From the NCBI RefSeq assembly GCF_018613755.1, contig NZ_JAGGPP010000014.1, positions 55,708 to 119,707 on the forward strand: 64,000 nt of DNA. The letters run 5' to 3'. The stretch's first letter is position 1. Each line of letters starts with the position of its first letter. Both the position numbers and the translations under genes were made by a program. This document shows positions 18,421-26,867 of the stretch, in pieces. Under the pieces are notes generated by a model, which was not told the DNA's origin, made no database searches, and saw only the letters and a program-made list of their open reading frames with translations. This DNA comes from Arthrobacter sp. ISL-72. Lineage in GTDB: Bacteria; Actinomycetota; Actinomycetes; Actinomycetales; Micrococcaceae.

Positions 18421-18535
18421 TAAAAGAGAAAGCACCGGTGGCCCTGGCAGGAAAATGGGGGAAACCTGCTGCAGACCACCGGTGCCAGGCAAACATCCCC
18501 ATGCGTGCCGCATCACTCGCACCCTCAATGAGGTA
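18421..18535 (-). ncRNA. Candidate small RNA, copy B of a tandem pair
   Basis: Same architecture as copy A on the minus strand: CCTCA, the 13-mer GGTGCGAGTGATG (18511-18523), a first hairpin built on GGCA...TGCC, and a terminator-like hairpin with perfect 10-bp arms GCACCGGTGG / CCACCGGTGC (18432-18485) around an inner GCAGG/CCTGC stem with loop TTTCCCCCATTTT. TTTCTCTTTT follows immediately, a good U-tract on this strand only. A TAGTTATT box about 15-20 nt upstream of the 13-mer could be a -10. The compensatory stem changes against copy A argue for a conserved RNA. The rest of 18169-18654 holds no gene I can support. Confidence 0.62.
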
Positions 18536-18629
18536 ATAACTACGTTAGGGGGCCACGTTGTGAGGAAGCTGCGCCGATCATGTGAGCCAGCTGTGAATGC
18601 GTAGCGCGACTGTCCCGGGTGCGGCAAGG

Positions 18630-18643
18630 TGCAGTGAACTGCA
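18630..18643. promoter_or_regulatory. 14-bp perfect palindrome before proC
   Basis: TGCAGT-GA-ACTGCA ends 11 nt before the proC start codon, where a repressor would block transcription or translation. No regulator is linked to it here. Confidence 0.3.
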
Positions 18644-18654
18644 ATGATGGACCA

Positions 18655-19488
18655 ATGAGCAACCGAATCGCATTCCTTGGCTGTGGATCCATGAACGAGG
18701 CCGTCATGACCGGCATGCTGGAGGCCGGAACGGAGCCGGCTGACGTGGTGGCCACTGTCCGGCGCGCGGAGCGCGCTGCAGAACTTGCCGAACGCCATCA
18801 CGGCATCACCGCCATCGCCGGCGAAGAGGAGCCGGAGAACAACAAACAGGCAGCCACCGGCTCCGACGTCGTGATCCTCGGCGTCAAGCCCGTGGGAATA
18901 GCCGACCTGGCGCGGGAAATCAGCGGTTCGCTGTCCCCGAAGACCATCGTGATCAGCGTGGCCGCTGGGGTTTCCATCGCCCAGCTCGAAGCCGCGCTGC
19001 CGGCGGGGCAGCCGGTGATCCGCACCATGCCGAACACGCCTGCCAAACTGGGACGCGGCGTCGTGTCCGTCTCGCCGGGCACCAACTGCACAGCCGAACA
19101 GCTGCAGCTCGCGAAGGACATCCTCAAAGGCGCCGGAACCGTGGTGGAGGTTCCCGAGGAACAGGTGGATGCACTGTCCGCCATCAGCGGCTCGGGGCCG
19201 GCGTACGCGTTCTACCTGGCCGAGGCGATGGCTGCTGCCGGCGTCGAACTCGGGCTGGATCCTGACTTGTCGCTGCTCCTGGCACGGGAAACCGTGGCCG
19301 GGGCGGGTCTGATGCTTGCCGAACCCGGGGCTGATCCCACCGCACTGCGCAAGGCCGTGACCAGCCCGAAGGGCACCACGGAACGCGCCATCGCCACGTT
19401 CGACGAGCGCGGGATGCCGGCGATCATCGCCGAAGGAGCCCGCGCCGCGGCAGCCCGGGCGGCCGAGATCACGGCGCAGCTCTCCTGA
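18655..19488 (+). CDS. proC: Pyrroline-5-carboxylate reductase
   Basis: Last step of proline synthesis: NAD(P)H-dependent reduction of 1-pyrroline-5-carboxylate to L-proline. The 277-residue protein has the N-terminal dinucleotide loop FLGCGSMNEAVMTGML, VILGVKP, RTMPNTPAKLGRGV and the family signature region AISGSGPAYAFYLAEAM followed by SPKGTTERAIATFDERG. Length is normal. The ATG at 18655 is used because homology starts at SNRIAFLG. A 63-bp palindromic repeat begins 5 nt after the stop. Confidence 0.95.
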   Translation: MSNRIAFLGCGSMNEAVMTGMLEAGTEPADVVATVRRAERAAELAERHHGITAIAGEEEPENNKQAATGSDVVILGVKPVGIADLAREISGSLSPKTIVISVAAGVSIAQLEAALPAGQPVIRTMPNTPAKLGRGVVSVSPGTNCTAEQLQLAKDILKGAGTVVEVPEEQVDALSAISGSGPAYAFYLAEAMAAAGVELGLDPDLSLLLARETVAGAGLMLAEPGADPTALRKAVTSPKGTTERAIATFDERGMPAIIAEGARAAAARAAEITAQLS

Positions 19489-19493
19489 CCTCG

Positions 19494-19556
19494 GAGTTTT
19501 TGTCCAGATAATGGCCCTTAGCGGACGCTTTGGGGCCATTATCTGGACAAAAACTC
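19494..19556. repeat. 63-bp palindromic intergenic repeat, copy 1
   Basis: Outer arms begin GAGTTTTTGTCCAGATAA and end TTATCTGGACAAAAACTC, perfectly complementary, with a middle of about 21 bp. It lies between proC and trkA, which converge. Its middle segment reads in the opposite orientation to the other four copies. Confidence 0.9.
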
Positions 19557-19651
19557 GAACCGCCGGGGCGCCTTCCGAACGGGCGCCCGACCACGGCGGC
19601 ACCAGACTACGGCTGCGCCCGACTACGGCGGCACCAGACTATTGGGGCCGA

Positions 19652-20338
19652 CTACGGTCGGGCGGCGAACCTTTCCAGCAGGTCCACGTGCCCGGACACA
19701 ATCAGCATGTCGCGGGAGGACACCTTGGTCTCCGGCCGGGCGTAGGTAAAGTCTTCGCCCGGGGTCTTCACACCCACAATGGTCACGCCGTACTTGGAAC
19801 GCACCTTGGACTCTTCGAGGGTAAACCCGACAGTTTCCCGGGGCGGGTACATCTTCACGATCGCGTAGTCGTCGTCGAACTCGATGAAGTCCAGCATCCG
19901 TCCGGACACCAGGTGCGCGGCACGGACGCCGGCGTCGGCCTCGGGGTAGATCACGTGGTTGGCGCCGATCCGGGTGAGGATCTTGCCGTGCGACGGGGTG
20001 ATGGCCTTGACCCAGAGGTGCTGGATCCCGAGGTCCACGAGGTTCACGGTGATCAGCACCGAAGATTCGATGGACGTGCCGACTCCGACGACGGCCGAGC
20101 TGAACTCCTGCGCGCCGAGCTGGCGGAGAGCGTCGATGTTGGTGGCGTCGGCCTCCACCACGTGGGTCAGGACGGGCGCCCACTTCTGCACAAGGGTGCG
20201 GTCGCGCTCGATAGCCAGCACCTCGCGCCCCTGCTTGACCAGCTGTTCGGCGGTCGAAGAGCCAAAGCGGCCCAGCCCGATGACCAGGACGGGGGCATTG
20301 TGGGCGGGGCGATTTACGGCGCCTGAGGGATCAGCCAA
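19652..20338 (-). CDS. Trk/Ktr potassium channel regulatory (RCK) subunit
   Basis: Cytoplasmic regulatory subunit of a Trk/Ktr K+ uptake system, 228 residues. The RCK nucleotide-binding fold is seen in VLVIGLGRFGSSTAEQL near residue 15 and ALRQLGAQEFSSAVVGVG; the C-terminal half (KYGVTIVGVKTPGEDFTYARPE) is the TrkA-C/RCK-C domain. The TTG at 20338 is preferred because it overlaps the end of the membrane subunit gene by 8 nt and is preceded by GAGAGG; no ATG or GTG lies nearby in frame. Translation is probably coupled. Confidence 0.9.
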   Translation of the reverse strand: MADPSGAVNRPAHNAPVLVIGLGRFGSSTAEQLVKQGREVLAIERDRTLVQKWAPVLTHVVEADATNIDALRQLGAQEFSSAVVGVGTSIESSVLITVNLVDLGIQHLWVKAITPSHGKILTRIGANHVIYPEADAGVRAAHLVSGRMLDFIEFDDDYAIVKMYPPRETVGFTLEESKVRSKYGVTIVGVKTPGEDFTYARPETKVSSRDMLIVSGHVDLLERFAARP

Positions 20339-21764
20339 TGATGGGCCTCTCTTCCGGGTAGTGGTAAAGCTGGCTGCGCTGGCGGAGGGCCAGGGCAGCG
20401 GCGAGCGTAACGGTGCCCACACGGCCGGCGAACATCAGCGCCGACAGGACATAAACGCCCGACGCCGGCAGTTCGGCACTCAGGTTCGTGCTGAGGCCCA
20501 CTGTGGCGAAGGCAGAAATGGTTTCAAACAGCACCCGGTCAAGGGATGCGCCGCTGATGTGCAGGAGCAAGAAGGACGACGCGGACACCAGGGTTGCGCC
20601 GGCGACGATCACGGAGATGGCCACCCGCATGGTTCCCTGCGGAATGGTGCGGCCGTAGACCTTAACGTCGGCGTCGCCGCGGGCTTCGGCCACGATGGCC
20701 AGGAACATGACGGCGATGGTGGTGACCTTGATGCCGCCGGCCGTGGATGCCGAACCGCCGCCAGCGAACATCAGGGCGTCGGTGAGGAGCATGGTGGTGG
20801 ATTCCATGTGGTTCTGGTCCACCAGGTTGAAGCCGCCTGACCGGGTCATCACCGAGGCGAAGAGCGCATGCGTGATTTTGTCGCCCACGTCCATGGAACC
20901 GATGGTCCGGGCGTTTTCCCACTCCATCAGCCCCCACAGCACCGTTCCCGCCACCAGGAGGATGAACGACACCTGGATGGTCAGCTTCGTGTGAAGGTTC
21001 CATTTCTTCCAGTTCAGCCCGTTCTGCTGCAGCACCATCACCACGGGAAAGCCAAGGCTCCCCAGGAACACTCCGAGCATCAGCGGGATGAGGATCCACA
21101 GGTCGGTCTCATAGGGGACGATGCCGTCCGAGTGCGGCGTGAAACCGGCGTTATTAAAGGCGGAAATTGAGTAGAAGACCCCGTGCCAGACAGACTGCCA
21201 GAAGGGCTCACCGAGAACCATGAACCGAGGGACCAAGGCAAGCGCAAGGCTGGCCTCAATGACCACGGACGTGGTGATGACAATCCGCAGCAGGGTGCCC
21301 ACTTCGCCAAGGCGTCCGGCGTTGTTCATGGCTTCCTGCGCAATCAGCTTGCCCCGGACGCCGAGCTTCTTGCTGACCATGAGCGCCAGCAGGGAAGCCA
21401 GGGTCAGGGTGCCCAGGCCGCCGACGAAAATACCGGTAAGAATGATCAGCTGGCCAAAGAAGGACCAGTGCACCGCGGTGGACACCACGGTGAGGCCGGT
21501 GACGCAAACCGCCGATACCGCGGTGAAAAGAGCCTGGTGCAGGGGTGTGAAATCTCCGGTGGCGGACGACGCCGGCAGCGACAGCAGGCCCGTGAACAAG
21601 AGGATGACAACGCCGAACGCAGTCAGGGCCAGCCGCGCGGGCGACGTGTTGGCGATGTTGTCGATGAAGTCGCGGATCCCGGTGAAGATCCACAGGCCCT
21701 CACGCTCCGGCATGCCGGGGTGCCAGTAAGCCGGGCTCTGAGTCCTCGGCTGGCTTTGCGTCAT
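20331..21764 (-). CDS. TrkH/KtrB-type potassium transporter membrane subunit
   Basis: Integral membrane K+ channel-like transporter, 477 residues, partner of the RCK protein encoded just downstream. Repeated pore motifs are visible: AVSAVCVTGLTVV, YSISAFNNAGFTPHSDG, MTRSGGFNLVD and ISAFATVGLSTNLS, each with the filter-like glycine of the four-repeat KtrB/TrkH fold. Hydrophobic helices cover most of the length. A short unusual N-terminus (TQSQPRTQSPAYWHPG) precedes the first helix. Confidence 0.92.
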   Translation of the reverse strand: MTQSQPRTQSPAYWHPGMPEREGLWIFTGIRDFIDNIANTSPARLALTAFGVVILLFTGLLSLPASSATGDFTPLHQALFTAVSAVCVTGLTVVSTAVHWSFFGQLIILTGIFVGGLGTLTLASLLALMVSKKLGVRGKLIAQEAMNNAGRLGEVGTLLRIVITTSVVIEASLALALVPRFMVLGEPFWQSVWHGVFYSISAFNNAGFTPHSDGIVPYETDLWILIPLMLGVFLGSLGFPVVMVLQQNGLNWKKWNLHTKLTIQVSFILLVAGTVLWGLMEWENARTIGSMDVGDKITHALFASVMTRSGGFNLVDQNHMESTTMLLTDALMFAGGGSASTAGGIKVTTIAVMFLAIVAEARGDADVKVYGRTIPQGTMRVAISVIVAGATLVSASSFLLLHISGASLDRVLFETISAFATVGLSTNLSAELPASGVYVLSALMFAGRVGTVTLAAALALRQRSQLYHYPEERPIIG

Positions 21765-21867
21765 GTGGGCTTTTCCTCGGTTGAAACTGCTTCCTTCAGT
21801 AGTAAACCACTATATTCCGCGCGATGACGGGGAAGTCAGGCTGCCCGGCTCGGGTAGCCTGTCCTTG

Positions 21868-23091
21868 ATGACATTCCTGCCCGGACTCGCTCAGCCCGCA
21901 CTGCCAACGACGGTTGTGTGGGACATTGCCATGACTGCGTACAACTTCGGCCCCGGGCACCCTATGGCACCGGAACGCATGGAGCTCACCGCCCGGCTGG
22001 CGCGCAGCCTGGGCTTGCTGGATCTCGCCCACGTCACCGTGGCAGCTCCGGAAGTGGCCAGTGATTCCGAACTGACGGCCGTTCACAGCCCCGAGTTCGT
22101 CGCGGCCGTCCGGCGGGTCAGCGCGAACCCGGACGTCCCGGACCTGGAGCGGGGCCTGGGCACGGAGGACGATCCGGGTTTCGCCGGGATGCACGAGGCG
22201 AGTGCCCGGCTTGCGGGAGGTTCGCTGCTTGCCGCCGCTGCAATCCTGGACGGCAGTGCCGTCCGGGCCGTTAATTTCGGCGGCGGCATGCATCATGCGG
22301 CCCGGGAGCGGGCCAGCGGCTTCTGCATCTACAACGACGCCGCGCTGGCGATCCAGAAACTGCTCGACGGCGGTGTGCAGCGGGTGGCATATATCGATGT
22401 CGATGCCCACCACGGCGACGGGACGCAGAGCATCTTCTGGGACGATCCGCGTGTGCTCACCATCTCCCTGCACGAGAGCGGCCTGACACTGTTCCCCGGG
22501 ACCGGCTTCGCCAACGAGATCGGCGGGCCCAATGCCGTCGGCAGCGCCGTCAACGTGGCCCTGCCTGCCAGGACGGGCGACGCCGGGTGGCTGCGGGCGT
22601 TCCATGCTGTGGTGCCGCAGCTGATCGGGGCCTTTGAACCTGAGGTCATCGTAAGCCAACACGGCTGCGACTCGCACCGTCTGGACCCCCTCACGCACCT
22701 CAACATCAGCGTGGACGGACAGCGTGAAGCCGCCACCGCCGTCGGGAATCTGGCGGCGCGCTACTGCGGCAACCGCTGGATATCCACGGGCGGCGGAGGC
22801 TACAACGTGATCAGCGTGGTGCCGCGGTCCTGGAGCCACCTGATTGCCATCGCCGCCGGGAGGCCGGTGCCGCTCCGCACGCCGGTTCCCGAGGATTGGC
22901 GGCAGTACGTCGAGGACAAGTACGGAACCGGGTACGGGATCTCGGCGCCCGAGCTTATGGGCGACGACGTGGACGTCTGGTGGCGGTCGTGGGAGGTCGG
23001 CTTCGATCCCAATGACGAGGTGGACCGCTCGGTGATGGCCACGCGCAAGGAAGTGTTTCCGCTCTACGGCCTGGACCCCTGGTTCGACTGA
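21868..23091 (+). CDS. Acetoin utilisation AcuC-like / histone deacetylase family protein
   Basis: Zinc-dependent deacetylase of the AcuC group, 407 residues, which removes acetyl from lysines (acetyl-CoA synthetase is the known AcuC target). Active-site stretches are present: GGGMHHAARERASGFCIYND, IDVDAHHGDGTQ (Asp and His metal ligands), SQHGCDSHRLDPLTHL (third ligand Asp) and STGGGGYN. The ATG at 21868 is used because homology starts soon after; TAGCCT just upstream suggests a leaderless message. It is divergent from the Trk pair. No acu partner gene is adjacent. Confidence 0.9.
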   Translation: MTFLPGLAQPALPTTVVWDIAMTAYNFGPGHPMAPERMELTARLARSLGLLDLAHVTVAAPEVASDSELTAVHSPEFVAAVRRVSANPDVPDLERGLGTEDDPGFAGMHEASARLAGGSLLAAAAILDGSAVRAVNFGGGMHHAARERASGFCIYNDAALAIQKLLDGGVQRVAYIDVDAHHGDGTQSIFWDDPRVLTISLHESGLTLFPGTGFANEIGGPNAVGSAVNVALPARTGDAGWLRAFHAVVPQLIGAFEPEVIVSQHGCDSHRLDPLTHLNISVDGQREAATAVGNLAARYCGNRWISTGGGGYNVISVVPRSWSHLIAIAAGRPVPLRTPVPEDWRQYVEDKYGTGYGISAPELMGDDVDVWWRSWEVGFDPNDEVDRSVMATRKEVFPLYGLDPWFD

Positions 23092-23120
23092 CCCCAGCTT
23101 CGAAAAAGCTCCCGCAGCGG

Positions 23121-23615
23121 CTAGGTGATGGGCTTTTCCGCCTGGAAAACCACCCCTGCTGCACCGATGAGCCAGCCAAGCAGGGACAACGCGAAGGCGC
23201 CGATCAGATCCGTGGACGCCGTGCCCTTGGCCAGCCAGAGCAGCAGAACCAGCAGCCCGACGGCCATGTAGACCACCACTGCGGCCACGATCCGCCCGGA
23301 CAGCCTGGCGGTTACCTCGGCCGGGTTGAAACCGGCAGTCGAGTCGGCGTCGCCGGGTTCGAGGTCACGGCGGACTTCCTCGTCACGGCGGACCTCGGCA
23401 ATGGTGAATCCCAGGGCTGAGGCCGTCAGCGAACTCATCGACGTTGCCAGGACGCCAGCGGCGGTGACCAGTGCCCCGTTCAGCTGCGGGGCGATGGTCC
23501 TGCCGTCCGGAACCCAGAACCCGACGCGCAGGAGAACCGATCCCCAGACCGCCACGAACAGGCCCAGGAACACAAACGCGATGATGTTGAAAAGTTGCTG
23601 GCGCAGGAAATCCAT
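23121..23615 (-). CDS. Four-helix membrane protein of unknown function
   Basis: Small integral membrane protein, 164 residues, not recognised. Four hydrophobic segments are clear at about residues 9-33, 46-69, 105-126 and 134-156, with a charged cytoplasmic-type loop (EVRRDEEVRRDLEPGD) between helices 2 and 3. The start ATG at 23615 is preceded by AAGGT at about 10 nt. It converges with acuC (29 nt) and is divergent from an ArsR-type regulator 187 nt away. The open frame continues upstream, but only the part from MDFLRQQ looks like protein. Confidence 0.7.
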   Translation of the reverse strand: MDFLRQQLFNIIAFVFLGLFVAVWGSVLLRVGFWVPDGRTIAPQLNGALVTAAGVLATSMSSLTASALGFTIAEVRRDEEVRRDLEPGDADSTAGFNPAEVTARLSGRIVAAVVVYMAVGLLVLLLWLAKGTASTDLIGAFALSLLGWLIGAAGVVFQAEKPIT

Positions 23616-23802
23616 GGCTACCCGACCTTCACGTCTGAACGGCCGGAGCCGGACAGCCCGGGGCAACCGTGAGTCCGTTGTAGCACTGCGGCCGGTGCTG
23701 GGCAATGGCCGCATGCTTGGCGGCCTGCGTGCTTTATGCTGTGGCGCGCGCGGGGCGAAATAGTGGATGCCATCCGGCGTATATGTCGCTAGGGTGGATC
23801 CC

Positions 23803-24348
23803 ATGGTGACAGACGACGTTTTTGCCGTCATTGCTGAGGCAACCCGGCGTGACATTCTGGTATCCCTCCGCTCGGGGGACAAAGCAGTGGGGGAGCTGGT
23901 CGAGGAACTGGACGCCAGCCAGCCCACCATTTCCAAGCATTTGAAAGTTCTCCGGGAGGCCGACCTGGTCAGCATGCGCGCCCAGGGCCAGAAGCGGTAT
24001 TACGCGCTGAATCCCAAACCGCTGGCAGGCGTCGCCAGCTGGCTGGAGACGTTCGACGTCGGGCCGCGGGCCGCCGTCGTGAGCCCGTCAACGCATTCTG
24101 CGGACGAGAATGCCGAAGCCGCGCCAGCGCCGTCGCCCGTTCCGGCCGGCGCCGGGGCGTCGCGTCCGGGAACCGCCGAGGTGCCGGCCCGCCCGGCCGC
24201 CGGGCAGCTGAGCCCCGCCGTCGCGATTCCGGTCGCCACGGCCGGAGATGACACGGTGCCGCAGCAGATCGGCCGCACGGTGGGCCGCGCCGCCACCAGA
24301 GCCGCCGACCTCATCGCCAACCTGCCGAAGTTCGGCCGCAAGAAGTAA
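23803..24348 (+). CDS. ArsR family winged-helix regulator with long disordered tail
   Basis: Transcription factor of 181 residues. The ArsR-type winged helix fills residues 1-85: FAVIAEATRRDILVSLRSGDKAVGELVEEL, then ASQPTISKHLKVLREADLV and RAQGQKRYYALNP. No cysteine metal site is seen. The second half is an Ala/Pro-rich, probably disordered linker ending in a basic segment (NLPKFGRKK). The ATG at 23803 follows a TAGGGT box by 6 nt, suggesting a leaderless message. The target is not evident; the divergent four-helix membrane protein is one candidate. Confidence 0.82.
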   Translation: MVTDDVFAVIAEATRRDILVSLRSGDKAVGELVEELDASQPTISKHLKVLREADLVSMRAQGQKRYYALNPKPLAGVASWLETFDVGPRAAVVSPSTHSADENAEAAPAPSPVPAGAGASRPGTAEVPARPAAGQLSPAVAIPVATAGDDTVPQQIGRTVGRAATRAADLIANLPKFGRKK

Positions 24349-24392
24349 AGCAAAGCCCTGCCGAAGCGCCGCCCCTCGTGACCGGACTTCCC

Positions 24393-24455
24393 GAGTTTTT
24401 GTCCAGATAATGGTCCGAAAATCGCGCCGGAAGGCCATTATCTGGACAAAAACTC
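24393..24455. repeat. 63-bp palindromic intergenic repeat, copy 2
   Basis: Perfect 21-bp outer arms starting GAGTTTTTGTCCAGATAA. It lies between the convergent ArsR gene and lldD. The middle begins TCCGAAAATCGCG, similar to copy 4. Confidence 0.9.
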
Positions 24456-24543
24456 GGCTGGCGGGGCTTCATCGGCGGGCCCCGCAGGCACGAGCGCTCC
24501 GGCAGGCCCGGCGGCCCGCGGCCCGGGGGAAGCGCGGGGAGGC

Positions 24544-25923
24544 TTACTTGCCGAGGATCCGGACGTGGTCCGGGGTCAGCTCGGAGAGCTTGCTGACGCC
24601 GAGCAGTGCCATGGTGCGCGTCATGTCCTTCTCCAGGATCTGGATGGCACGGTCCACGCCGGCCCGGCCGCCAGCCATGAGTCCATACAGGTACGCGCGG
24701 CCGACGAGTGTGAAGTCTGCGCCAAGGGCCAGCGCAGCAATGATGTCCGCACCGCTCATGATGCCCGTGTCCAGGATGATCGCGGCGTCCGAGTTGTCCT
24801 CCTTGAACGCCGCGGAGACCTCGGGCAGCAGGTGGAAAGGAATGGGGGCACGGTCCAGCTGGCGCCCGCCGTGGTTGGAGAGCACCACGCCGTCGGCACC
24901 GTGGTCCACCACTTTGCGGGCGTCGTCGACGGTCTGGATGCCCTTGACAACCAGCTTGCCCTTCCAGGTTTCACGCAGCCAGTCGAGGTCCTCGAACGTC
25001 AGGGTGGGGTCGAACATGGAGTTGATCAGGTCTGCCACTGTGCCGGTGTAGCGGGACAGCGACGCGAACGTCAGCGGCTCGTGGGTGAGGAAGTTGAACC
25101 ACCAGGCCGGTCGGTATGACGCATCCAGGACGGTCTTCAGCGTCAGTGCCGGCGGGATGGTCATGCCGTTGCGGACATCACGCAGCCGCGCACCGGCGAC
25201 AGCGGTGTCCACCGTGACCATGAGGGTGTCGTTGCCCGCCTTCGCGGCCCGCTCGATCAGTTCGAGCGACCGGTCCCGGTCCGTCCAGAGGTACAGCTGG
25301 AACCAGTTCCGGCCATTCGGGGCGGCCGCGGCAACATCCTCGATGGACGCCGTGCCCATCGTGGAGAGCGTGTAGGGGATGCCGGCGGCCTCGGCGGCCT
25401 GGGAGCCGGCGTATTCACCCTCCGACTGCATCATCCGGGTGAATCCTGTGGGTGCGATGCCAACCGGCAGCCGGGACGGCTTGCCCAGAATATCGGTGCT
25501 CAGGTCGATGCTGGACACGTTCCGCAGGATGCCCGGCCGGAACTCGATGTCCAGGAAAGCCTCACGGGCGCGGCGCAGGGTGATTTCGGCTTCTGCCGCG
25601 CCGTCCGTGTAGTCAAAGGGTGCCTGCGGCGTGCGGCGCTTGGCCATGTCCCGCAACTCCCAGATGGTGCTGGCGCGCTGCAGCTTGGCGGCACGGCTGA
25701 ACTCCGGCTTTTTGAACTGCATCAACGGGGCGAGGTCCGAGTATTTCGGCACGCGGCGCTTGAGCGCCGCGGGGACTGCGGATGCTGCCCGGTTGACGGC
25801 ACCGCTGGGGGAAGTGCCGGCGTCGGGCGCTGCACCGGTGCCGGCGCCACCGGTCGCTGGGATGTCCGTCGATTCAGGCGCAGGGGTGGCCTCGGGATTG
25901 TTGGGCTGGATGGTGTGCGTCAT
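24544..25923 (-). CDS. lldD: FMN-dependent alpha-hydroxy acid dehydrogenase, L-lactate type
   Basis: FMN flavoenzyme that oxidises L-lactate (or a related 2-hydroxy acid) to the keto acid; 459 residues. Family marks are [61 protein letters not shown] (catalytic His and substrate-binding Arg) and [33 protein letters not shown]. An Ala/Pro-rich leader of about 60 residues precedes the barrel. The start is fixed by GGAGG 6 nt before the ATG at 25923. It is divergent from a FadR-type regulator with two operators between them, which supports lactate control. Dehydrogenase versus monooxygenase cannot be decided. Confidence 0.88.
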   Translation of the reverse strand: MTHTIQPNNPEATPAPESTDIPATGGAGTGAAPDAGTSPSGAVNRAASAVPAALKRRVPKYSDLAPLMQFKKPEFSRAAKLQRASTIWELRDMAKRRTPQAPFDYTDGAAEAEITLRRAREAFLDIEFRPGILRNVSSIDLSTDILGKPSRLPVGIAPTGFTRMMQSEGEYAGSQAAEAAGIPYTLSTMGTASIEDVAAAAPNGRNWFQLYLWTDRDRSLELIERAAKAGNDTLMVTVDTAVAGARLRDVRNGMTIPPALTLKTVLDASYRPAWWFNFLTHEPLTFASLSRYTGTVADLINSMFDPTLTFEDLDWLRETWKGKLVVKGIQTVDDARKVVDHGADGVVLSNHGGRQLDRAPIPFHLLPEVSAAFKEDNSDAAIILDTGIMSGADIIAALALGADFTLVGRAYLYGLMAGGRAGVDRAIQILEKDMTRTMALLGVSKLSELTPDHVRILGK

Positions 25924-25982
25924 TGCTGCCTCCGGGCATGGGCTGTGAAGCTTTGGGCTGTGGGGCTTTGAACAGATAGTTC

Positions 25983-25997
25983 TGTGGTCTAACCACA
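25983..25997. promoter_or_regulatory. FadR/GntR-type operator 1 (TGTGGT-N3-ACCACA)
   Basis: TGTGGTCTAACCACA is a perfect 6-bp inverted repeat with a 3-bp spacer, matching the TGGT-N3-ACCA operators of FCD-type regulators. It lies in the lldD-regulator intergenic region, 60 nt upstream of the lldD start. Confidence 0.75.
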
Positions 25998-26006
25998 CTC
26001 TAAGGT

Positions 26007-26023
26007 ATGTGGTCCAACCACAT
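26007..26023. promoter_or_regulatory. FadR/GntR-type operator 2 (ATGTGGT-N3-ACCACAT)
   Basis: ATGTGGTCCAACCACAT has perfect 7-bp arms. Its centre is 25 bp from that of operator 1. It ends 16 nt before the regulator start codon, so the regulator should repress itself as well as lldD. Confidence 0.77.
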
Positions 26024-26039
26024 CAAGTACCATTGACCC

Positions 26040-26753
26040 GTGCGCACCCATCAACTGGTCCTACAGTGGATCGAAGACCAGCTCTCCAGCGGGGAGCTGT
26101 CCCTTGGCGGCCGGCTGCCGGCGGAGCGGACGCTGGCCGAGCAGCTGCAGGTTTCGCGCACCTCGGTCCGTGAAGCGATCCGGATACTGGAGGCCATGGG
26201 GGTCGTGCGTGCCGGAGTGGGGTCGGGCCCCGACGCGGGCACTGTGGTCATAGCGGACCCGACGGCGGCACTCGGCTCGGCATTGCGCCTGCATGTGGCC
26301 ACTTCGCACCTGCCCGTCGCGGACATCGTGCAGACCCGTGTCCTGCTTGAGTCGTGGGCCGTTGCCCGGGCCCGTACCGATTCTCCGGCGCTGGCAGAGG
26401 CCGCGGCGCTCCTGGAAAAGATGGAGGCCTGTCGGGATACGGACGACTTCCTGGCGCTCGATGTCCGCTTCCATCTGGCCCTCGCAGAAGCCGCAGGCAA
26501 CGTTGTCGTCAGCGCGATGATGGGCTCGCTGCGGGAAGCCATCCAAAGCTACGCCGGCAAACTCACGGCCAACCTGCCGGACTGGGACGCCACCGCGGCC
26601 CGACTTCGCTCCGAGCACCGCGGCATTCTCGCAGCGCTCAACAATCACGACGGCGGCCGCGCGGCCGAGCTCGTGGCTGCCCATATTGAGGGGTACTACA
26701 AAGAAGCCGGGCTGGGTCCGAAGGATTCAGACCCAGCCCAGCCCCAGCCTTAG
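26040..26753 (+). CDS. GntR family regulator, FadR/FCD subfamily (LldR-like)
   Basis: Transcription factor of 237 residues. The N-terminal winged helix reads GRLPAERTLAEQLQVSRTSVREAIRILEAMGVV; the C-terminal FCD ligand domain has VLLESWAVARARTD, DVRFHLALAEAAGN and LRSEHRGILAALNNHD, with histidines and an aspartate placed as in metal-assisted carboxylate binding. The divergent lldD and the twin TGGT-N3-ACCA operators make L-lactate the best guess for its ligand. The GTG at 26040 follows a TACCAT box closely, suggesting a leaderless message. Confidence 0.9.
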   Translation: MRTHQLVLQWIEDQLSSGELSLGGRLPAERTLAEQLQVSRTSVREAIRILEAMGVVRAGVGSGPDAGTVVIADPTAALGSALRLHVATSHLPVADIVQTRVLLESWAVARARTDSPALAEAAALLEKMEACRDTDDFLALDVRFHLALAEAAGNVVVSAMMGSLREAIQSYAGKLTANLPDWDATAARLRSEHRGILAALNNHDGGRAAELVAAHIEGYYKEAGLGPKDSDPAQPQP

Positions 26754-26770
26754 CCCTAGCCCGAGCCCGG

Positions 26771-26833
26771 GAGTTTTTGTCCAGCTAATGGCCGGAAAAA
26801 GGCGTTTAGCTCACGTTAGGTGGACAAAAACTC
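26771..26833. repeat. 63-bp palindromic intergenic repeat, copy 3
   Basis: Starts GAGTTTTTGTCCAGCTAA and ends GTGGACAAAAACTC; the inner part of the arms has drifted. It lies between the convergent FadR-type regulator and GH3 genes. Confidence 0.85.
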
Positions 26834-26867
26834 CCGAGGCGTCGCGGCGGCTGGCGGGGATAAAGCG

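Noticed and set aside
18221..18485. Hairpins read as plus-strand terminators or a proC leader
   Set aside because: The U-tracts follow the stems only on the minus strand, and two whole elements with a shared 13-mer argue for separate RNAs; a plus-strand leader role is not excluded.
19494..19556. 63-bp repeat as a canonical bidirectional terminator
   Set aside because: The T-run is in the 5' arm and the A-run in the 3' arm, so neither strand has a U-tract after the stem.
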